A model generated the notes under the pieces. It worked only from the letters and a program-made list of their open reading frames with translations. It had not been told where the DNA came from and ran no database searches. The position numbers and the translations under genes were made by a program. A stretch of DNA of 47,931 nt from Desulfovibrio sp. ZJ369 (GTDB lineage Bacteria; Desulfobacterota; Desulfovibrionia; Desulfovibrionales; Desulfovibrionaceae), in NCBI RefSeq assembly GCF_011039085.1, contig NZ_JAAKEI010000019.1, positions 1-47,931 on the forward strand, read 5' to 3'. Positions 26,956 to 35,062 of this stretch are shown here, piece after piece (the stretch's first letter is position 1; each line of letters begins with the position of its first letter).

Positions 26956-28209
26956 ATGCCTGTGAAACCGGTAAAATCCGCAAACGCTGTCCCCGCCCGG
27001 CTGCCCGGCCTTGCGGCTCCCCCTGGGCGTCCTGCGGCGCAGCCGCCGCGCCATCTGCCGCCCGAAAGCCATCTGCCCCAATTGCAGGAAGCCCTGTTGG
27101 CCTGGTTTGCCGCGCATCAGCGGCCCCTGCCCTGGCGCGTCACATACACGCCCTATGAGGTCTGGATTTCCGAAGTCATGCTGCAGCAGACCCAGATGGA
27201 GCGCGGCGTGAACTATTTCAGGCGCTGGATGGCCCGCTTTCCGGATGTGGCTTCTCTGGCCGCGGCCTCAGAAGATGAGGTGCTGCGCCTCTGGGAAGGC
27301 CTTGGCTATTACTCGCGCGCCCGGCATCTGCTGGCCGCGGCCCGGCAAATCATGGAAAAACACCGGGGGATCTTCCCGTCCGCTCCGGCGGACATCCGCG
27401 CCCTGCCGGGCGTGGGCCCCTACACGGCCGCGGCCGTTGCCAGCATCGCCTTCAATGAAAGGCTGCCCTGCGTGGACGCCAATGTGGAGCGGGTACTGGC
27501 CCGCCTCTTTGATCTGGACACGCCGGTCAGGCAGGAGCCCGCGGCCTCTGCCGTGCGGGCCTGGGCCCTGCGCCTTGTGCCCGATGGCAGGGCCCGCGAG
27601 CACAATCAGGCCATAATGGAACTGGGGGCTCTGGTCTGCGGCAAAAAACCGCGCTGCCCGGTCTGTCCTCTGGCCCCCTTTTGCGTCAGCCTGCATCTGG
27701 GCATTGCGGATCAGCGCCCGGTGCCCGGCAAACGAAGCCCTGTCACGCCCCTGGAGGTGGTGGCCGGCGTGCTCCGGCGCAATGGCCTGATTTTTGTTCA
27801 AAAACGTCTGGCTACCGGCGTCTGGGGCAACCTCTGGGAATTTCCCGGCGGCCGGGTGGAAGCCGGCGAAAGCCCCCCACAAGCCGTTGTGCGCGAATTT
27901 CGTGAGGAGACCGGCTTTGCCGTGGCAGTGGACGGCGCGTGCGGCATCATCCGGCACGGCTACACCACATACAGGATCACGCTGCACTGCTTTCTTCTCG
28001 GCCCGGCCGGGCAAATGGCGCGCTCTGCAAAGAAAAGCGCCGCGCCTCCAGCCCCGCCCGTGCTCACGGCCGCCAGTGACTGGCGCTGGGTCACGCCCGC
28101 CGAGCTGGAGCAGTTGGCCATGCCCGCGGCGCATCGCAAGCTGGCGGATCAACTTTTCGGGCCAGGCGGCCGGGGATTTTTGCCGGGCTTTGGCCCCGCC
28201 GCGCCATGA
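26956..28209 (+). CDS. mutY: A/G-specific adenine glycosylase MutY
   Basis: The 417-residue protein removes adenine opposite 8-oxoguanine. Catalytic Glu73 is in [11 protein letters not shown]. The helix-hairpin-helix [14 protein letters not shown] is near 152, and the catalytic Asp is in CVDANVERV near 174. Iron-sulfur cysteines are at 228, 234, 237 and 243. The first spacing is five residues, one fewer than the C-x6-C of E. coli. The C-terminal MutT-like domain is unusual because its Nudix box ([20 protein letters not shown], then TGF) looks complete. The N-terminus carries about 35 Pro/Ala-rich residues before the catalytic domain, so the true start could be downstream. Confidence 0.9.
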   Translation: MPVKPVKSANAVPARLPGLAAPPGRPAAQPPRHLPPESHLPQLQEALLAWFAAHQRPLPWRVTYTPYEVWISEVMLQQTQMERGVNYFRRWMARFPDVASLAAASEDEVLRLWEGLGYYSRARHLLAAARQIMEKHRGIFPSAPADIRALPGVGPYTAAAVASIAFNERLPCVDANVERVLARLFDLDTPVRQEPAASAVRAWALRLVPDGRAREHNQAIMELGALVCGKKPRCPVCPLAPFCVSLHLGIADQRPVPGKRSPVTPLEVVAGVLRRNGLIFVQKRLATGVWGNLWEFPGGRVEAGESPPQAVVREFREETGFAVAVDGACGIIRHGYTTYRITLHCFLLGPAGQMARSAKKSAAPPAPPVLTAASDWRWVTPAELEQLAMPAAHRKLADQLFGPGGRGFLPGFGPAAP

Positions 28210-28233
28210 GCGGCCGCAATGGCGAAGTGCGGC

Positions 28234-28359
28234 CTATTCCTTGAGTTGGCCCGTGAGCCTGCCCAAAGTTTGCGTCAGGTCCATGAGCCTGGACATTTCC
28301 TCGCGCGACCTGGTCATGGATTCGGCCGTTTGCGCCGCCACGGCGTTGATTCCCGTAAT
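28234..28359 (-). pseudogene. remnant of a methyl-accepting chemotaxis protein gene (3' end only)
   Basis: About 42 codons ending in a TAG stop at 28234 encode INAVAAQTAESMTRSREEM followed by a leucine-rich helix ending LGRLTGQLKE. This is the usual heptad-patterned C-terminus of chemoreceptor signalling domains. Upstream, in the direction of translation, the similarity stops near 28360, where the ribosome site of the opposite-strand gene at 28376 begins. The rest of the receptor is absent. The frame remains open further into the neighbouring gene, but that part is only its antisense. The neighbouring gene probably replaced the 5' part of the receptor gene by recombination. Confidence 0.55.
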
Positions 28360-28375
28360 GGAAAGGAGGATTATT

Positions 28376-28924
28376 ATGTACTTTGCGGAAAAGGGCGCGG
28401 AAAATACCCAAACATGCGTGGAACTGGCCTTGAAGGCGGCGGCGCAGAGAAAGATCGCGCATATTGTTGTCGCCAGCGGCAGCGGAGATACCGCAAAGCT
28501 GTTCAAAAACGCCCAGGGCGTGCGGGTTGTTTGCGTGACCAACGCCTATGGCTCCCGCGAGCCGGGAAAGGCCAGAATCCCGGCTGCGGCCCGCGAGGAA
28601 TTGGAGAGCGCGGGCATCAGGGTTTTTGCCGCAACCCATGTGCTGAGCGGCGCGGAGCGGGGCATCAGCAGAAAGCACGGCGGCGTGAGCCCGGTGGAGC
28701 TGATGGCCGACACGCTGCGGATGTTCGGCCAGGGCGTCAAGGTCTGCGTGGAGATTGCCGTCATGGCCCTGGACGCGGGCCTGATTCCCTATGGCGAGGA
28801 AGTGGTGGCCGTGGCGGGCAGCGGCCGCGGGGCGGATACCGCCGTCCTGCTCACGCCGGCGCATGCCAATGCCATTCTGGACACGAAGATCAACGAGATC
28901 CTCTGCAAGCCGCGCCATTTTTAG
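28376..28924 (+). CDS. pyruvate kinase C-terminal-domain-like protein
   Basis: The 182-residue protein resembles stand-alone proteins with the pyruvate kinase alpha/beta domain. It begins MYFAEKGAENTQTCVELAL, then has IAHIVVASGSGDTAKLF, VVCVTNAYGSREPGK, and ends with GEEVVAVAGSGRGADTAVLL. It lacks the pyruvate kinase barrel, so it is not an enzyme of glycolysis. The function of these proteins is not known. An AAAGGAGGA site lies just before the ATG. It sits beside the chemoreceptor remnant on the opposite strand, so it may be an insertion. Confidence 0.7.
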   Translation: MYFAEKGAENTQTCVELALKAAAQRKIAHIVVASGSGDTAKLFKNAQGVRVVCVTNAYGSREPGKARIPAAAREELESAGIRVFAATHVLSGAERGISRKHGGVSPVELMADTLRMFGQGVKVCVEIAVMALDAGLIPYGEEVVAVAGSGRGADTAVLLTPAHANAILDTKINEILCKPRHF

Positions 28925-29014
28925 CGCGGGCCGCGGCTCTCGCGCCGGGCCTGCCCGCGCCCGGCAATGGCTGCCGCCGCATTGTGCCAGGCGGAGTTAT
29001 GGAGCCGCCCCTGC

Positions 29015-29983
29015 TCACAGCGCTCCTCCGGCGGACTGGCTGTTGTGCGCCCCGGCCTGGTCGGAGCCGGGAAGCCGTGCGGCGCGGCGGCAGATGTCCC
29101 TGTGCGGCGGTTCGCCGAACAGGCGTTTATACTCGCGATTGAACTGGGTCACGCTTTCATAGCCCACTGCCGCGGCCGCGTGGGCCGCGTTTTCGTTTTC
29201 GGTCAGCATCAGACGCTGGGCTTCATACAGGCGTAACTGCTTGTGGTACTGCAAGGGGCTGAAGCCCGTAATCTTTTTGAAATGGCGGTGCAGGCTTGAG
29301 ACGGACATGTGCACCTGACGGGCCAGATCCTCCAGCCGCAAGGACGCGGCCGGATTCTGCCGCAGCAGGGCAATGGCCTGCACAATACTGTGGTTTTGCG
29401 TTCCCTGCGTGTGCAGACGCCGCAGAATGCCTCCGTGCGGGCCGATCAGCAACAGATAGTGCAGCTCGCGCAGGATCATGCCGCTGCGGATGGGAATCTG
29501 TTCCGGCGTGTCCAGAAGTTTCACAAGCCGCAAGATTCCCTCCAGAAAATCCGGCCCGGCATCGGCAACGGCCACGCCCGGGCCGTGCTCCTGGCTGGCG
29601 GGCGGCAAATCCTGCCCCATTTCCAGAAGCAGATCGGCAATCATCTGCCGGTTCAGATAAAAGAAGAGCGCCAGGAAGGGCTGTTGGGGCGTGGACCCAA
29701 CCATATAGGACGTGCTGGGCAGATCCACGCCCGATACAAGGCACTGACTCTCGGCGATATCCAATGTGCGCGTGCCGATGATCGAACGCTTGCGGCCCTG
29801 CACCAGAATGGAGGCCAAGGGCTTTTCAAAGCAGCGTTCCGAGCTGTTGGCGGCTTCGCGGCGAACCAGGGTCAGACCGTGAACAGCGGTCTGCAAAGCG
29901 GCCGGGCCGCGCAGACGGCGCAGCAGAACCTGCTTGAGCTCGGCCATGACGGCCGCCGCTTTTTCCCGCTCCTGTCCGGTCAT
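29015..29983 (-). CDS. AraC-family transcriptional regulator
   Basis: The 322-residue protein has an AraC-type N-terminal arm domain (ASILVQGRKRSIIG, LFFYLNRQMIADLLLE) and two C-terminal helix-turn-helix motifs: LRLEDLARQVHMSVSSLHRHF near 220-240, then AAHAAAAVGYESVTQFNREY with FKRLFGEPP-like ending (here YKRLFGEPPHRD). The start at 29983 has GGAGG 7 nt upstream; the ATG at 30025 would add 14 residues. It lies downstream of, and in the same direction as, the threonate dehydrogenase gene at 30092, with a 108-bp spacer. It may regulate that gene or itself. Confidence 0.85.
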   Translation of the reverse strand: MTGQEREKAAAVMAELKQVLLRRLRGPAALQTAVHGLTLVRREAANSSERCFEKPLASILVQGRKRSIIGTRTLDIAESQCLVSGVDLPSTSYMVGSTPQQPFLALFFYLNRQMIADLLLEMGQDLPPASQEHGPGVAVADAGPDFLEGILRLVKLLDTPEQIPIRSGMILRELHYLLLIGPHGGILRRLHTQGTQNHSIVQAIALLRQNPAASLRLEDLARQVHMSVSSLHRHFKKITGFSPLQYHKQLRLYEAQRLMLTENENAAHAAAAVGYESVTQFNREYKRLFGEPPHRDICRRAARLPGSDQAGAHNSQSAGGAL

Positions 29984-30066
29984 GGCGATCCTCCCCGCGC
30001 GCCTTGCGTTTCTGTTTGCCGCCACAGGCTCCTTTATAGGAAGAAATTTTTTCTCTAGTACAGCCT

Positions 30067-30079
30067 CTGATATAATCAG
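30067..30079. promoter_or_regulatory. 13-bp inverted repeat upstream of the araC-type gene
   Basis: CTGAT ATA ATCAG is a perfect 5-bp inverted repeat in an AT-rich patch about 84 bp before the regulator start. It may be an operator. A TATAAT hexamer on the plus strand lies inside it but points away from the regulator gene. Confidence 0.3.
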
Positions 30080-30091
30080 GCAGGGCTGCCC

Positions 30092-30988
30092 CTACTCTTC
30101 CTTTTGGGGCAGCGTAATGCCCGGAAAAATCTTGATCACCGCCGCATCCGCCTCGCGGCCCAGACCGCGCGCGCGGGCCGCTACGAACTGCTGTAGCGCG
30201 GCTGCGGCCAGGGGCGCGGGCAGGGCCTGCTCCCGCGTTGTTTCAGTGACGATGCCCAGATCCTTGACGAAGATGTCCACGGCGCTCAAGGGCGTATAAT
30301 CTCCGCTGAGCACATGCTTCATGCGGGTTTCAAACATCCAGGAATTGGCCGCCGCGCTGGTGATGACCGTATAGATGTCCTCTGCGGCCAGGCCCATGCG
30401 CAAGCCCAAAGCCATGGCTTCGGCGGCCACGGCGATATGCGCGCCTGCCAGCAGTTGATTGACCACCTTCATGGCCGAGCCTTTGCCTGCTTCGTCTCCC
30501 AAACGGTGAACCACGGCGGCAACGGCCTTCAGGCCCGTCTCGGCTCTGGCAAAGGCTTCGGGCGAGCCTGAGGCCATGACGCTCAGTTTTCCGGCCCTGG
30601 ACTGGGCCGGCCCGCCGGATACCGGCGCATCCAGATAGAGCAGGCCGAGTCCGGCCAGACGCTGCTCCAGATCCCGCGCAAAGGCGGGTCTGACCGTAAC
30701 GCAGCCAACCACCAGGCTTCCGGCTTTCATGGCCCGCGCGGCCTTGCCCTGACCGAAAAGCACGTCTTCCACCTGAGCCTCGTTGACCACGGCCAGAAAG
30801 AGCACATCCGCGGCCGCGGCCGCTTCTGCCGGATCATGGGTAGTTTGCCCGCCGTTCTCGGCAAAGACGCGCAGAGGCTTGGGGCCGCGATTGCAACCCA
30901 CGGTTTTCAAGCCGGCACGCAGCAGGGATTGGGCCATGCCCAGGCCGATGGCCCCCAGCCCGATGACCGCGTAAGTCTGTTGCGGCAT
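30092..30988 (-). CDS. ltnD: NAD-dependent L-threonate dehydrogenase-like (beta-hydroxyacid dehydrogenase family)
   Basis: The 298-residue protein has a GLGAIGLGMA Rossmann motif (10-19) and the family substrate motif DAPVSGGPAQSRAG. KVVNQLLAGAHIA contains the catalytic Lys near 173. The NSWMFETRMKHVLSGDYTP and AVDIFVKDLGI stretches are those of LtnD-type threonate dehydrogenases. In known pathways LtnD is followed by OtnK and an aldolase; here those partners are not adjacent. GGAG lies 9 nt before the ATG at 30988. The related tartronate semialdehyde reductase (GarR) is the main alternative. Confidence 0.7.
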   Translation of the reverse strand: MPQQTYAVIGLGAIGLGMAQSLLRAGLKTVGCNRGPKPLRVFAENGGQTTHDPAEAAAAADVLFLAVVNEAQVEDVLFGQGKAARAMKAGSLVVGCVTVRPAFARDLEQRLAGLGLLYLDAPVSGGPAQSRAGKLSVMASGSPEAFARAETGLKAVAAVVHRLGDEAGKGSAMKVVNQLLAGAHIAVAAEAMALGLRMGLAAEDIYTVITSAAANSWMFETRMKHVLSGDYTPLSAVDIFVKDLGIVTETTREQALPAPLAAAALQQFVAARARGLGREADAAVIKIFPGITLPQKEE

Positions 30989-31068
30989 ATACTGTTCTCC
31001 TTTGCGGCTGATGAAGCGGCCCAGGCGCGCTTGCTCGCCGCGTTCCCGATGTATAGCCCAAAGCGGGC

Positions 31069-31130
31069 GCGGCCGCCAGAGCGGGCTAGAGCGGTTTGCT
31101 GTTGAAAACAGCAACCGCTCTGGCGGCCGC
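31069..31130. repeat. nested inverted repeat around a 32-bp IS630-like palindrome
   Basis: The core GAGCGGTTTGCT...AGCAACCGCTC (31089-31120) is preceded by TA and matches the other elements, with one base lost in the right arm. An outer 16-bp repeat, GCGGCCGCCAGAGCGG at 31069-31084, pairs exactly with 31115-31130, which includes the right end of the core. Two alternative hairpins are therefore possible. Confidence 0.6.
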
Positions 31131-31190
31131 GGGAGCGGACGCCCGCGCCGAATGAGCCTGAAAACAACGCTTTTCAGGCGAAATGATGGC

Positions 31191-31234
31191 AGCGCCGCTT
31201 TTGAAATTGAATAATTTCAAAAGCAAAATGCTCT
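31191..31234. repeat. 44-bp palindromic element variant with the IS tip
   Basis: TTTTGAAATTGAATAATTTC, then AAAAGCAAAATGCTC form a hairpin whose right end is the complement of GAGCATTTTGCTTTT, the first 15 bases of the IS tip. The left outer arm is degraded (AGCGCC in place of AGAGCATTTT). Confidence 0.5.
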
Positions 31235-31439
31235 TTGGGGAAAAGCGCCCGGCGGCTTCCGCGAAGCGGCTTTGCGGATCGCCGAAAAGCCTGAATCCGT
31301 GGCCCGGCACATGGGCCTCGCGGCATTTGCCCGCCGAAAGATTGGCGTGTATGCTGGCCGCCGTCCGCCTGCCCCTCCTCGCGGATCTTGCGGCGCAAGG
31401 CGGCCGGCCGCGCACAACGTCATTCACAAAGGAAGATTG

Positions 31440-31919
31440 ATGCAGCAAGTGACCATTCATACCGACGGCTCCTGCCTGGGCAATCCCGGCCCCGGCGGCT
31501 GGGCCGCCGTGCTCTGCCTGGAGAGCGCGGCGCATCGCAAGGAACTTGCGGGCGGCTATGCCCTGACCACCAATAATCGCATGGAAATCACGGCCGTGCT
31601 GGAAGCTCTGGACGCGCTCAAGACGCCGTGCGCCGTGGAACTTTTCACGGATTCGCAATACGTCTGCAACAGTGTGGAAAAACGCTGGATCTGGGCCTGG
31701 CAGAAAAGGAACTGGCTCAAGGCCGACAAAAAGCCCGTAAAAAACGTGGATCTCTGGCAAAAGCTGTTGCCGCAACTGGCCCGGCACAAGGTGCGCTTTC
31801 ACTGGTTGCGCGGTCATGCCGGTCATGCCGAGAACGAGCGCTGCGACGTTCTGTCCCGGAGCTGCGCCGCACGCCGGGATCTGCCGCCGGATCCCGGTTT
31901 CGACCCCCGCGATCTGTAG
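31440..31919 (+). CDS. rnhA: ribonuclease HI
   Basis: The 159-residue enzyme cuts RNA in RNA-DNA hybrids. Asp9 (HTDGS), Glu49 (NRMEIT), Asp71 (FTDSQYV) and the Asp near 136 in ERCDVL form the metal site, and the active-site His is in RGHAGHAENE. AAGGAAG lies 7 nt before the ATG at 31440. The next gene starts 7 nt after the stop, so they may be cotranscribed. Confidence 0.92.
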   Translation: MQQVTIHTDGSCLGNPGPGGWAAVLCLESAAHRKELAGGYALTTNNRMEITAVLEALDALKTPCAVELFTDSQYVCNSVEKRWIWAWQKRNWLKADKKPVKNVDLWQKLLPQLARHKVRFHWLRGHAGHAENERCDVLSRSCAARRDLPPDPGFDPRDL

Positions 31920-31926
31920 CCTCGCC

Positions 31927-32901
31927 ATGCCTGCTGTGGACGCAAGCTTTACCCTGGCCGGGCTCTGGCATTCTCTGGGCTGGCCTTTGCTGCGCCTGCT
32001 CATGGGCCTGGCCGCAGGTCTGCTGATCGCCAATCTGCTGGAGGCCCTGCGCTGGACGCGGCATCTGGCCCGGCTGGCCGCGCCCCTGGCCCGCGCGGCC
32101 CATCTGCGCGAGGTGGCCGGGGCTTCCTTTTCCCTGGCCTTTGTCTCCCCGGCGGCGGCCAACGGCTTGCTGTCCGAGAGTCACAACGCCGGGGAACTCT
32201 CAGGCCGCGAGCTTATGCTGGCCAATCTGTTCAACAGCCTGCCCGCGTATCTGGTGCACATGCCCACTATTTTTCTGCTCACCTGGCCGGTGCTGGGCGC
32301 GCCGGCCGTGTTTTATGTGGGCCTTACCCTGGCGGCAGCGGCCGGGCGCACGGCCTTTACCGTGCTGCTGGCCCGCAGCCTCCTGCCGCCCCCGCCGCCC
32401 GGCTGCCTGGTCTGCAAGGCCGGCAGCGACGAGCGCACCCGCTGGGGCGCGGCCCTGCGCACGGCCTGGAAGCGTTTTCGCCGCCGTCTGCCCAAGCTGG
32501 TGTATTTTACCGCGCCCATCTATGTGCTGATGTACCTTTTGCAGCACTACGGCTTTTTCAGTCTGGCCGAGAACTGGCTGGCCGGGCACATGGGCTGGCT
32601 CTCCTTTCTCAAGCCGCAGGCCATGGGCATCATCGTCCTGCATCTGGCCGCGGAGCTGGGCGCGGCCCTTGGCGCGGCGGGCAGCGTGCTCCAGACCGGC
32701 GGCCTTTCGGCCCGCGACGTGGTGCTGGCGCTGATGGTGGGCAATATCCTTTCCACGCCCATGCGCGCGCTGCGCCATCAGTTGCCGGCCTATTCCGGCT
32801 TTTTCCGGCCCGGCCTGGCCCTGCGCCTGATCCTTGCCAATCAGGGCCTGCGGGCCGCCAGCATGGCGCTGGTGACGCTTTTGTATTATTATTGTTCATA
32901 A
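31927..32901 (+). CDS. membrane protein with nucleoside-recognition (Gate)-like domain
   Basis: The 324-residue protein has about seven hydrophobic segments, for example around 12-37, 100-130, 195-215 and 240-265, separated by short loops. The VSPAAANGLLSESHNAGELS loop and AMGIIVLHLAAELGAALGAAG stretch resemble proteins with the nucleoside recognition or Gate domain, related to SpmA/SpmB and Nup transporters. A loop near 155-175 carries a Cys and many Pro. The substrate is unknown. It starts 7 nt after rnhA. I hold the family name with moderate confidence. Confidence 0.5.
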   Translation: MPAVDASFTLAGLWHSLGWPLLRLLMGLAAGLLIANLLEALRWTRHLARLAAPLARAAHLREVAGASFSLAFVSPAAANGLLSESHNAGELSGRELMLANLFNSLPAYLVHMPTIFLLTWPVLGAPAVFYVGLTLAAAAGRTAFTVLLARSLLPPPPPGCLVCKAGSDERTRWGAALRTAWKRFRRRLPKLVYFTAPIYVLMYLLQHYGFFSLAENWLAGHMGWLSFLKPQAMGIIVLHLAAELGAALGAAGSVLQTGGLSARDVVLALMVGNILSTPMRALRHQLPAYSGFFRPGLALRLILANQGLRAASMALVTLLYYYCS

Positions 32902-32940
32902 GAGGCGGGCAGAATGGAGAAAAAGAAAAAGGAGACGGCA

Positions 32941-33195
32941 ATGACGACAGTGGAAGAAAAAACCGCGCGCGTGCTGCGCCCCGATCACAAGGGCGCGCGG
33001 GTCACAGTGCTGCTGCAACCCGAAGAAACGCTCCTTTCCCTGCCCCGTCCCAAAACCGCGCGGCAGTTGCTGGAAGCTTTGCATCTGGCCGAGGAGAGCG
33101 CCCTGGTGGCGCGAAACGGCGATCTGCTCACCCCGGATCGGCGCATCTGGCCCGACGACGATCTGCTGGTGCGCAAGGTGGCTTCTTCGGGCTAG
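32941..33195 (+). CDS. MoaD/ThiS-like small protein with atypical C-terminus
   Basis: The 84-residue protein looks like a beta-grasp sulfur carrier: TARQLLEALHLAEESALVARNG is the usual helix and strand, and DDDLLVRKVASSG is the end. True sulfur carriers end in Gly-Gly, which is activated as a thiocarboxylate; this one ends Ser-Ser-Gly. It may therefore not act as a carrier, or may use only the last Gly. I placed the start at 32941, where AAGGAG is 7 nt upstream; an ATG at 32914 would add nine Lys-rich residues. It lies between a membrane protein and a site-2 protease, with no thiamine or molybdopterin gene adjacent. Confidence 0.6.
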   Translation: MTTVEEKTARVLRPDHKGARVTVLLQPEETLLSLPRPKTARQLLEALHLAEESALVARNGDLLTPDRRIWPDDDLLVRKVASSG

Positions 33196-33248
33196 CCAGG
33201 GTCTGCCCTGCCGGGCCTTGCCGCTCCGCTTGCTCCCGGGCCTGGAAC

Positions 33249-33938
33249 ATGATACCCGCAAGCATGTTTGACATAAATTTTTCCCAGGCCCTGCAAACCC
33301 TGGCTGTTGCCGCTGTGCCCGCGCTGCTGGGGATCATCCTGCACGAAATGGCCCACGGCTGGGTGGCCGAGCGTTGCGGCGATCCCACAGCCCGCTTTAT
33401 GGGCCGCCTGACCCTCAACCCCCTGCCGCACATTGATCCCGTGGGCCTGCTGGTTTTTGGCCTGACAAGCCTTTCCGGGGCCTTCGTCTTCGGCTGGGCC
33501 AGGCCTGTGCCCGTCAATCCCCGTTATTTCCGCAATCCCGCAAGGGACATGATGCTGGTGGCTCTGGCCGGGCCGTTGACCAACTTTCTGCTGGCCATCC
33601 TTTTCGGGGTGATGCTGCGCCTTGTGCTGGCCCTTTTTCCGCCCCAGGCCTGGCTGGGGAACACTGTCTACGTTTTTGCGCTGGCCTCCCTGCAAGCCGG
33701 AGTGGTGATCAATTTCGGCCTGGGCTGGCTGAATCTTTTGCCCATTCCGCCGCTGGACGGCAGCAAGGTTCTGTCCTATTTTCTGCCGGGCGACATGGCC
33801 TGGCGCTATCTGAACATTGAGCGTTACGGCTTTGTTATTCTTTTGCTGTTGCTGTTCACCGGCCTGCTGGGCTATGTGCTCTGGCCGCTGGTGAGCGGCA
33901 GTTCCCGGATGCTTTTATCCCTTCTGGGCCTGCAATAA
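33249..33938 (+). CDS. site-2 protease family (M50) membrane metalloprotease
   Basis: The 229-residue integral membrane protein has the zinc motif HEMAH (His32, Glu33, His36) in its first hydrophobic segment and the third ligand in NLLPIPPLDGSKVL near 165-178. Five or six membrane segments fit the short M50 subfamily without a PDZ domain. Such proteins cut membrane-bound substrates, but the target is not known. The start at 33249 has only a weak ribosome site; the ATG at 33264 is possible. Location before trpS is common in Desulfovibrio-like genomes, as I recall. Confidence 0.8.
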   Translation: MIPASMFDINFSQALQTLAVAAVPALLGIILHEMAHGWVAERCGDPTARFMGRLTLNPLPHIDPVGLLVFGLTSLSGAFVFGWARPVPVNPRYFRNPARDMMLVALAGPLTNFLLAILFGVMLRLVLALFPPQAWLGNTVYVFALASLQAGVVINFGLGWLNLLPIPPLDGSKVLSYFLPGDMAWRYLNIERYGFVILLLLLFTGLLGYVLWPLVSGSSRMLLSLLGLQ

Positions 33939-34071
33939 GGCGCGCATTTTTTCGAGGGGCGCGCGCCGCGTGCGGGCCCGGCGCGCAAGGGCGGCTTTTG
34001 GCTGCCGCAACGGCCTTGCGGATCAACGCCGCCCACACCGGCGGCCTCAAGAACATAAGGACGGCCTTTTG

Positions 34072-35058
34072 ATGAGCACAGAACTGCGCACGGTTTCCGG
34101 CATGCGGCCCACCGGGCCCCTGCACCTCGGGCATTATTTCGGGGTGCTCAAGAACTGGATTGCACTGCAGGAACGCGAGGAGGCCTATTTTTTTGTGGCC
34201 GACTGGCATGCCCTGACCAGCGATTACGCTGACCCCTCGCGCATCCGCCATAACATTGCCGAGATGGTCAAAGACTGGGTGGCCGCGGGTCTTGATCCGC
34301 AAAAATGCGTCATTTTCCGCCAGTCCGCCGTCAAGGAGCACGGCGAGCTTTCGCTCCTGCTTTCCATGATCACCCCGGTTTCCTGGCTGGAGCGCAACCC
34401 CACATACAAAGAACAGCAACAACAAATCACCAATAAGGATTTGGGCAACGCGGGCTTTCTCTGCTACCCGGTGCTGATGGCCGCGGACATTCTCATGTAC
34501 CGGCCGCACGGCGTGCCCGTGGGCGAGGATCAGTTGCCGCACCTGGAGCTGACCCGTGAAATAGCGCGCCGGTTCAACGGTTTTTACGGGCCGTTCTTTC
34601 CCGAGCCCCAGGCCATGCTCACCCCGGCGGCCAAGTGCCCGGGGCTGGACGGGCGCAAAATGTCCAAAAGCTACAATAACGGCATCTTTCTTTCGGACAG
34701 CTTCGCGGACATTGAGCCCAAAGTGCGCGGCATGTTCACGGACCCGGCGCGCCTGCGCAAATCCGATCCCGGCAATCCCGATGTCTGCAATCTTTTCCCC
34801 TACCATGTGCTGCTGACCGGCCCGGAGCAGCGGGCGGAAATCCGCCGGGGCTGCGCCTCGGCCCAACTGGGCTGCGTGGAGTGCAAAAAAATCTTCCTCA
34901 AAAATCTGGAAGCCTTTCTCGGCCCCCTGCGGGAACGCCGGGCGGCCCTGGACGCCAGGCCGGGCGCGGTGGAGGAAATTCTCAGCCAGGGCAATGAGCA
35001 GGCCCGCGCCTTTGCCGTCACCACTATGGCCCATGTGCGGCAAAAAATGGGGCTGTGA
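34072..35058 (+). CDS. trpS: tryptophanyl-tRNA synthetase
   Basis: The 328-residue class I synthetase has the HIGH-like PLHLGHY (16-22) and KMSKS (196-200) signatures. It also has MLYRPHGVPVGEDQLPHLELT-like residues (MYRPHGVPVGEDQ) for tryptophan and ATP binding. All domains are present. AAGGA lies about 11 nt before the ATG. The next gene, ruvX, starts 4 nt after the stop. Confidence 0.93.
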   Translation: MSTELRTVSGMRPTGPLHLGHYFGVLKNWIALQEREEAYFFVADWHALTSDYADPSRIRHNIAEMVKDWVAAGLDPQKCVIFRQSAVKEHGELSLLLSMITPVSWLERNPTYKEQQQQITNKDLGNAGFLCYPVLMAADILMYRPHGVPVGEDQLPHLELTREIARRFNGFYGPFFPEPQAMLTPAAKCPGLDGRKMSKSYNNGIFLSDSFADIEPKVRGMFTDPARLRKSDPGNPDVCNLFPYHVLLTGPEQRAEIRRGCASAQLGCVECKKIFLKNLEAFLGPLRERRAALDARPGAVEEILSQGNEQARAFAVTTMAHVRQKMGL

Positions 35059-35062
35059 TTCC

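Larger units (their letters stand above)
30989..31439. other. 451-bp non-coding spacer with palindromic elements
   Basis: No convincing coding sequence is present on either strand. The spacer holds two palindromic elements (31069-31130 and 31191-31234). It also holds the divergent upstream regions of the threonate dehydrogenase and rnhA genes. The first 80 bp from 30989 and the last 200 bp up to 31439 are ordinary GC-rich sequence, with no consensus promoter that I can support. Confidence 0.6.

Noticed and set aside
28924..28960. terminator hairpin after the pyruvate-kinase-like gene (GCGCGGGC paired with GCCCGCGC)
   Set aside because: The pairing is real, but the loop is over 20 bases and no T run follows, so I did not call it.
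28219..29142. 307-codon plus-strand frame overlapping the pyruvate-kinase-like gene
   Set aside because: It is the shifted reading of the gene at 28376, without a ribosome site or family motifs.
14044..31234. CRISPR array
   Set aside because: The repeats are dispersed over 17 kb, palindromic, and have no regular spacers or cas genes.
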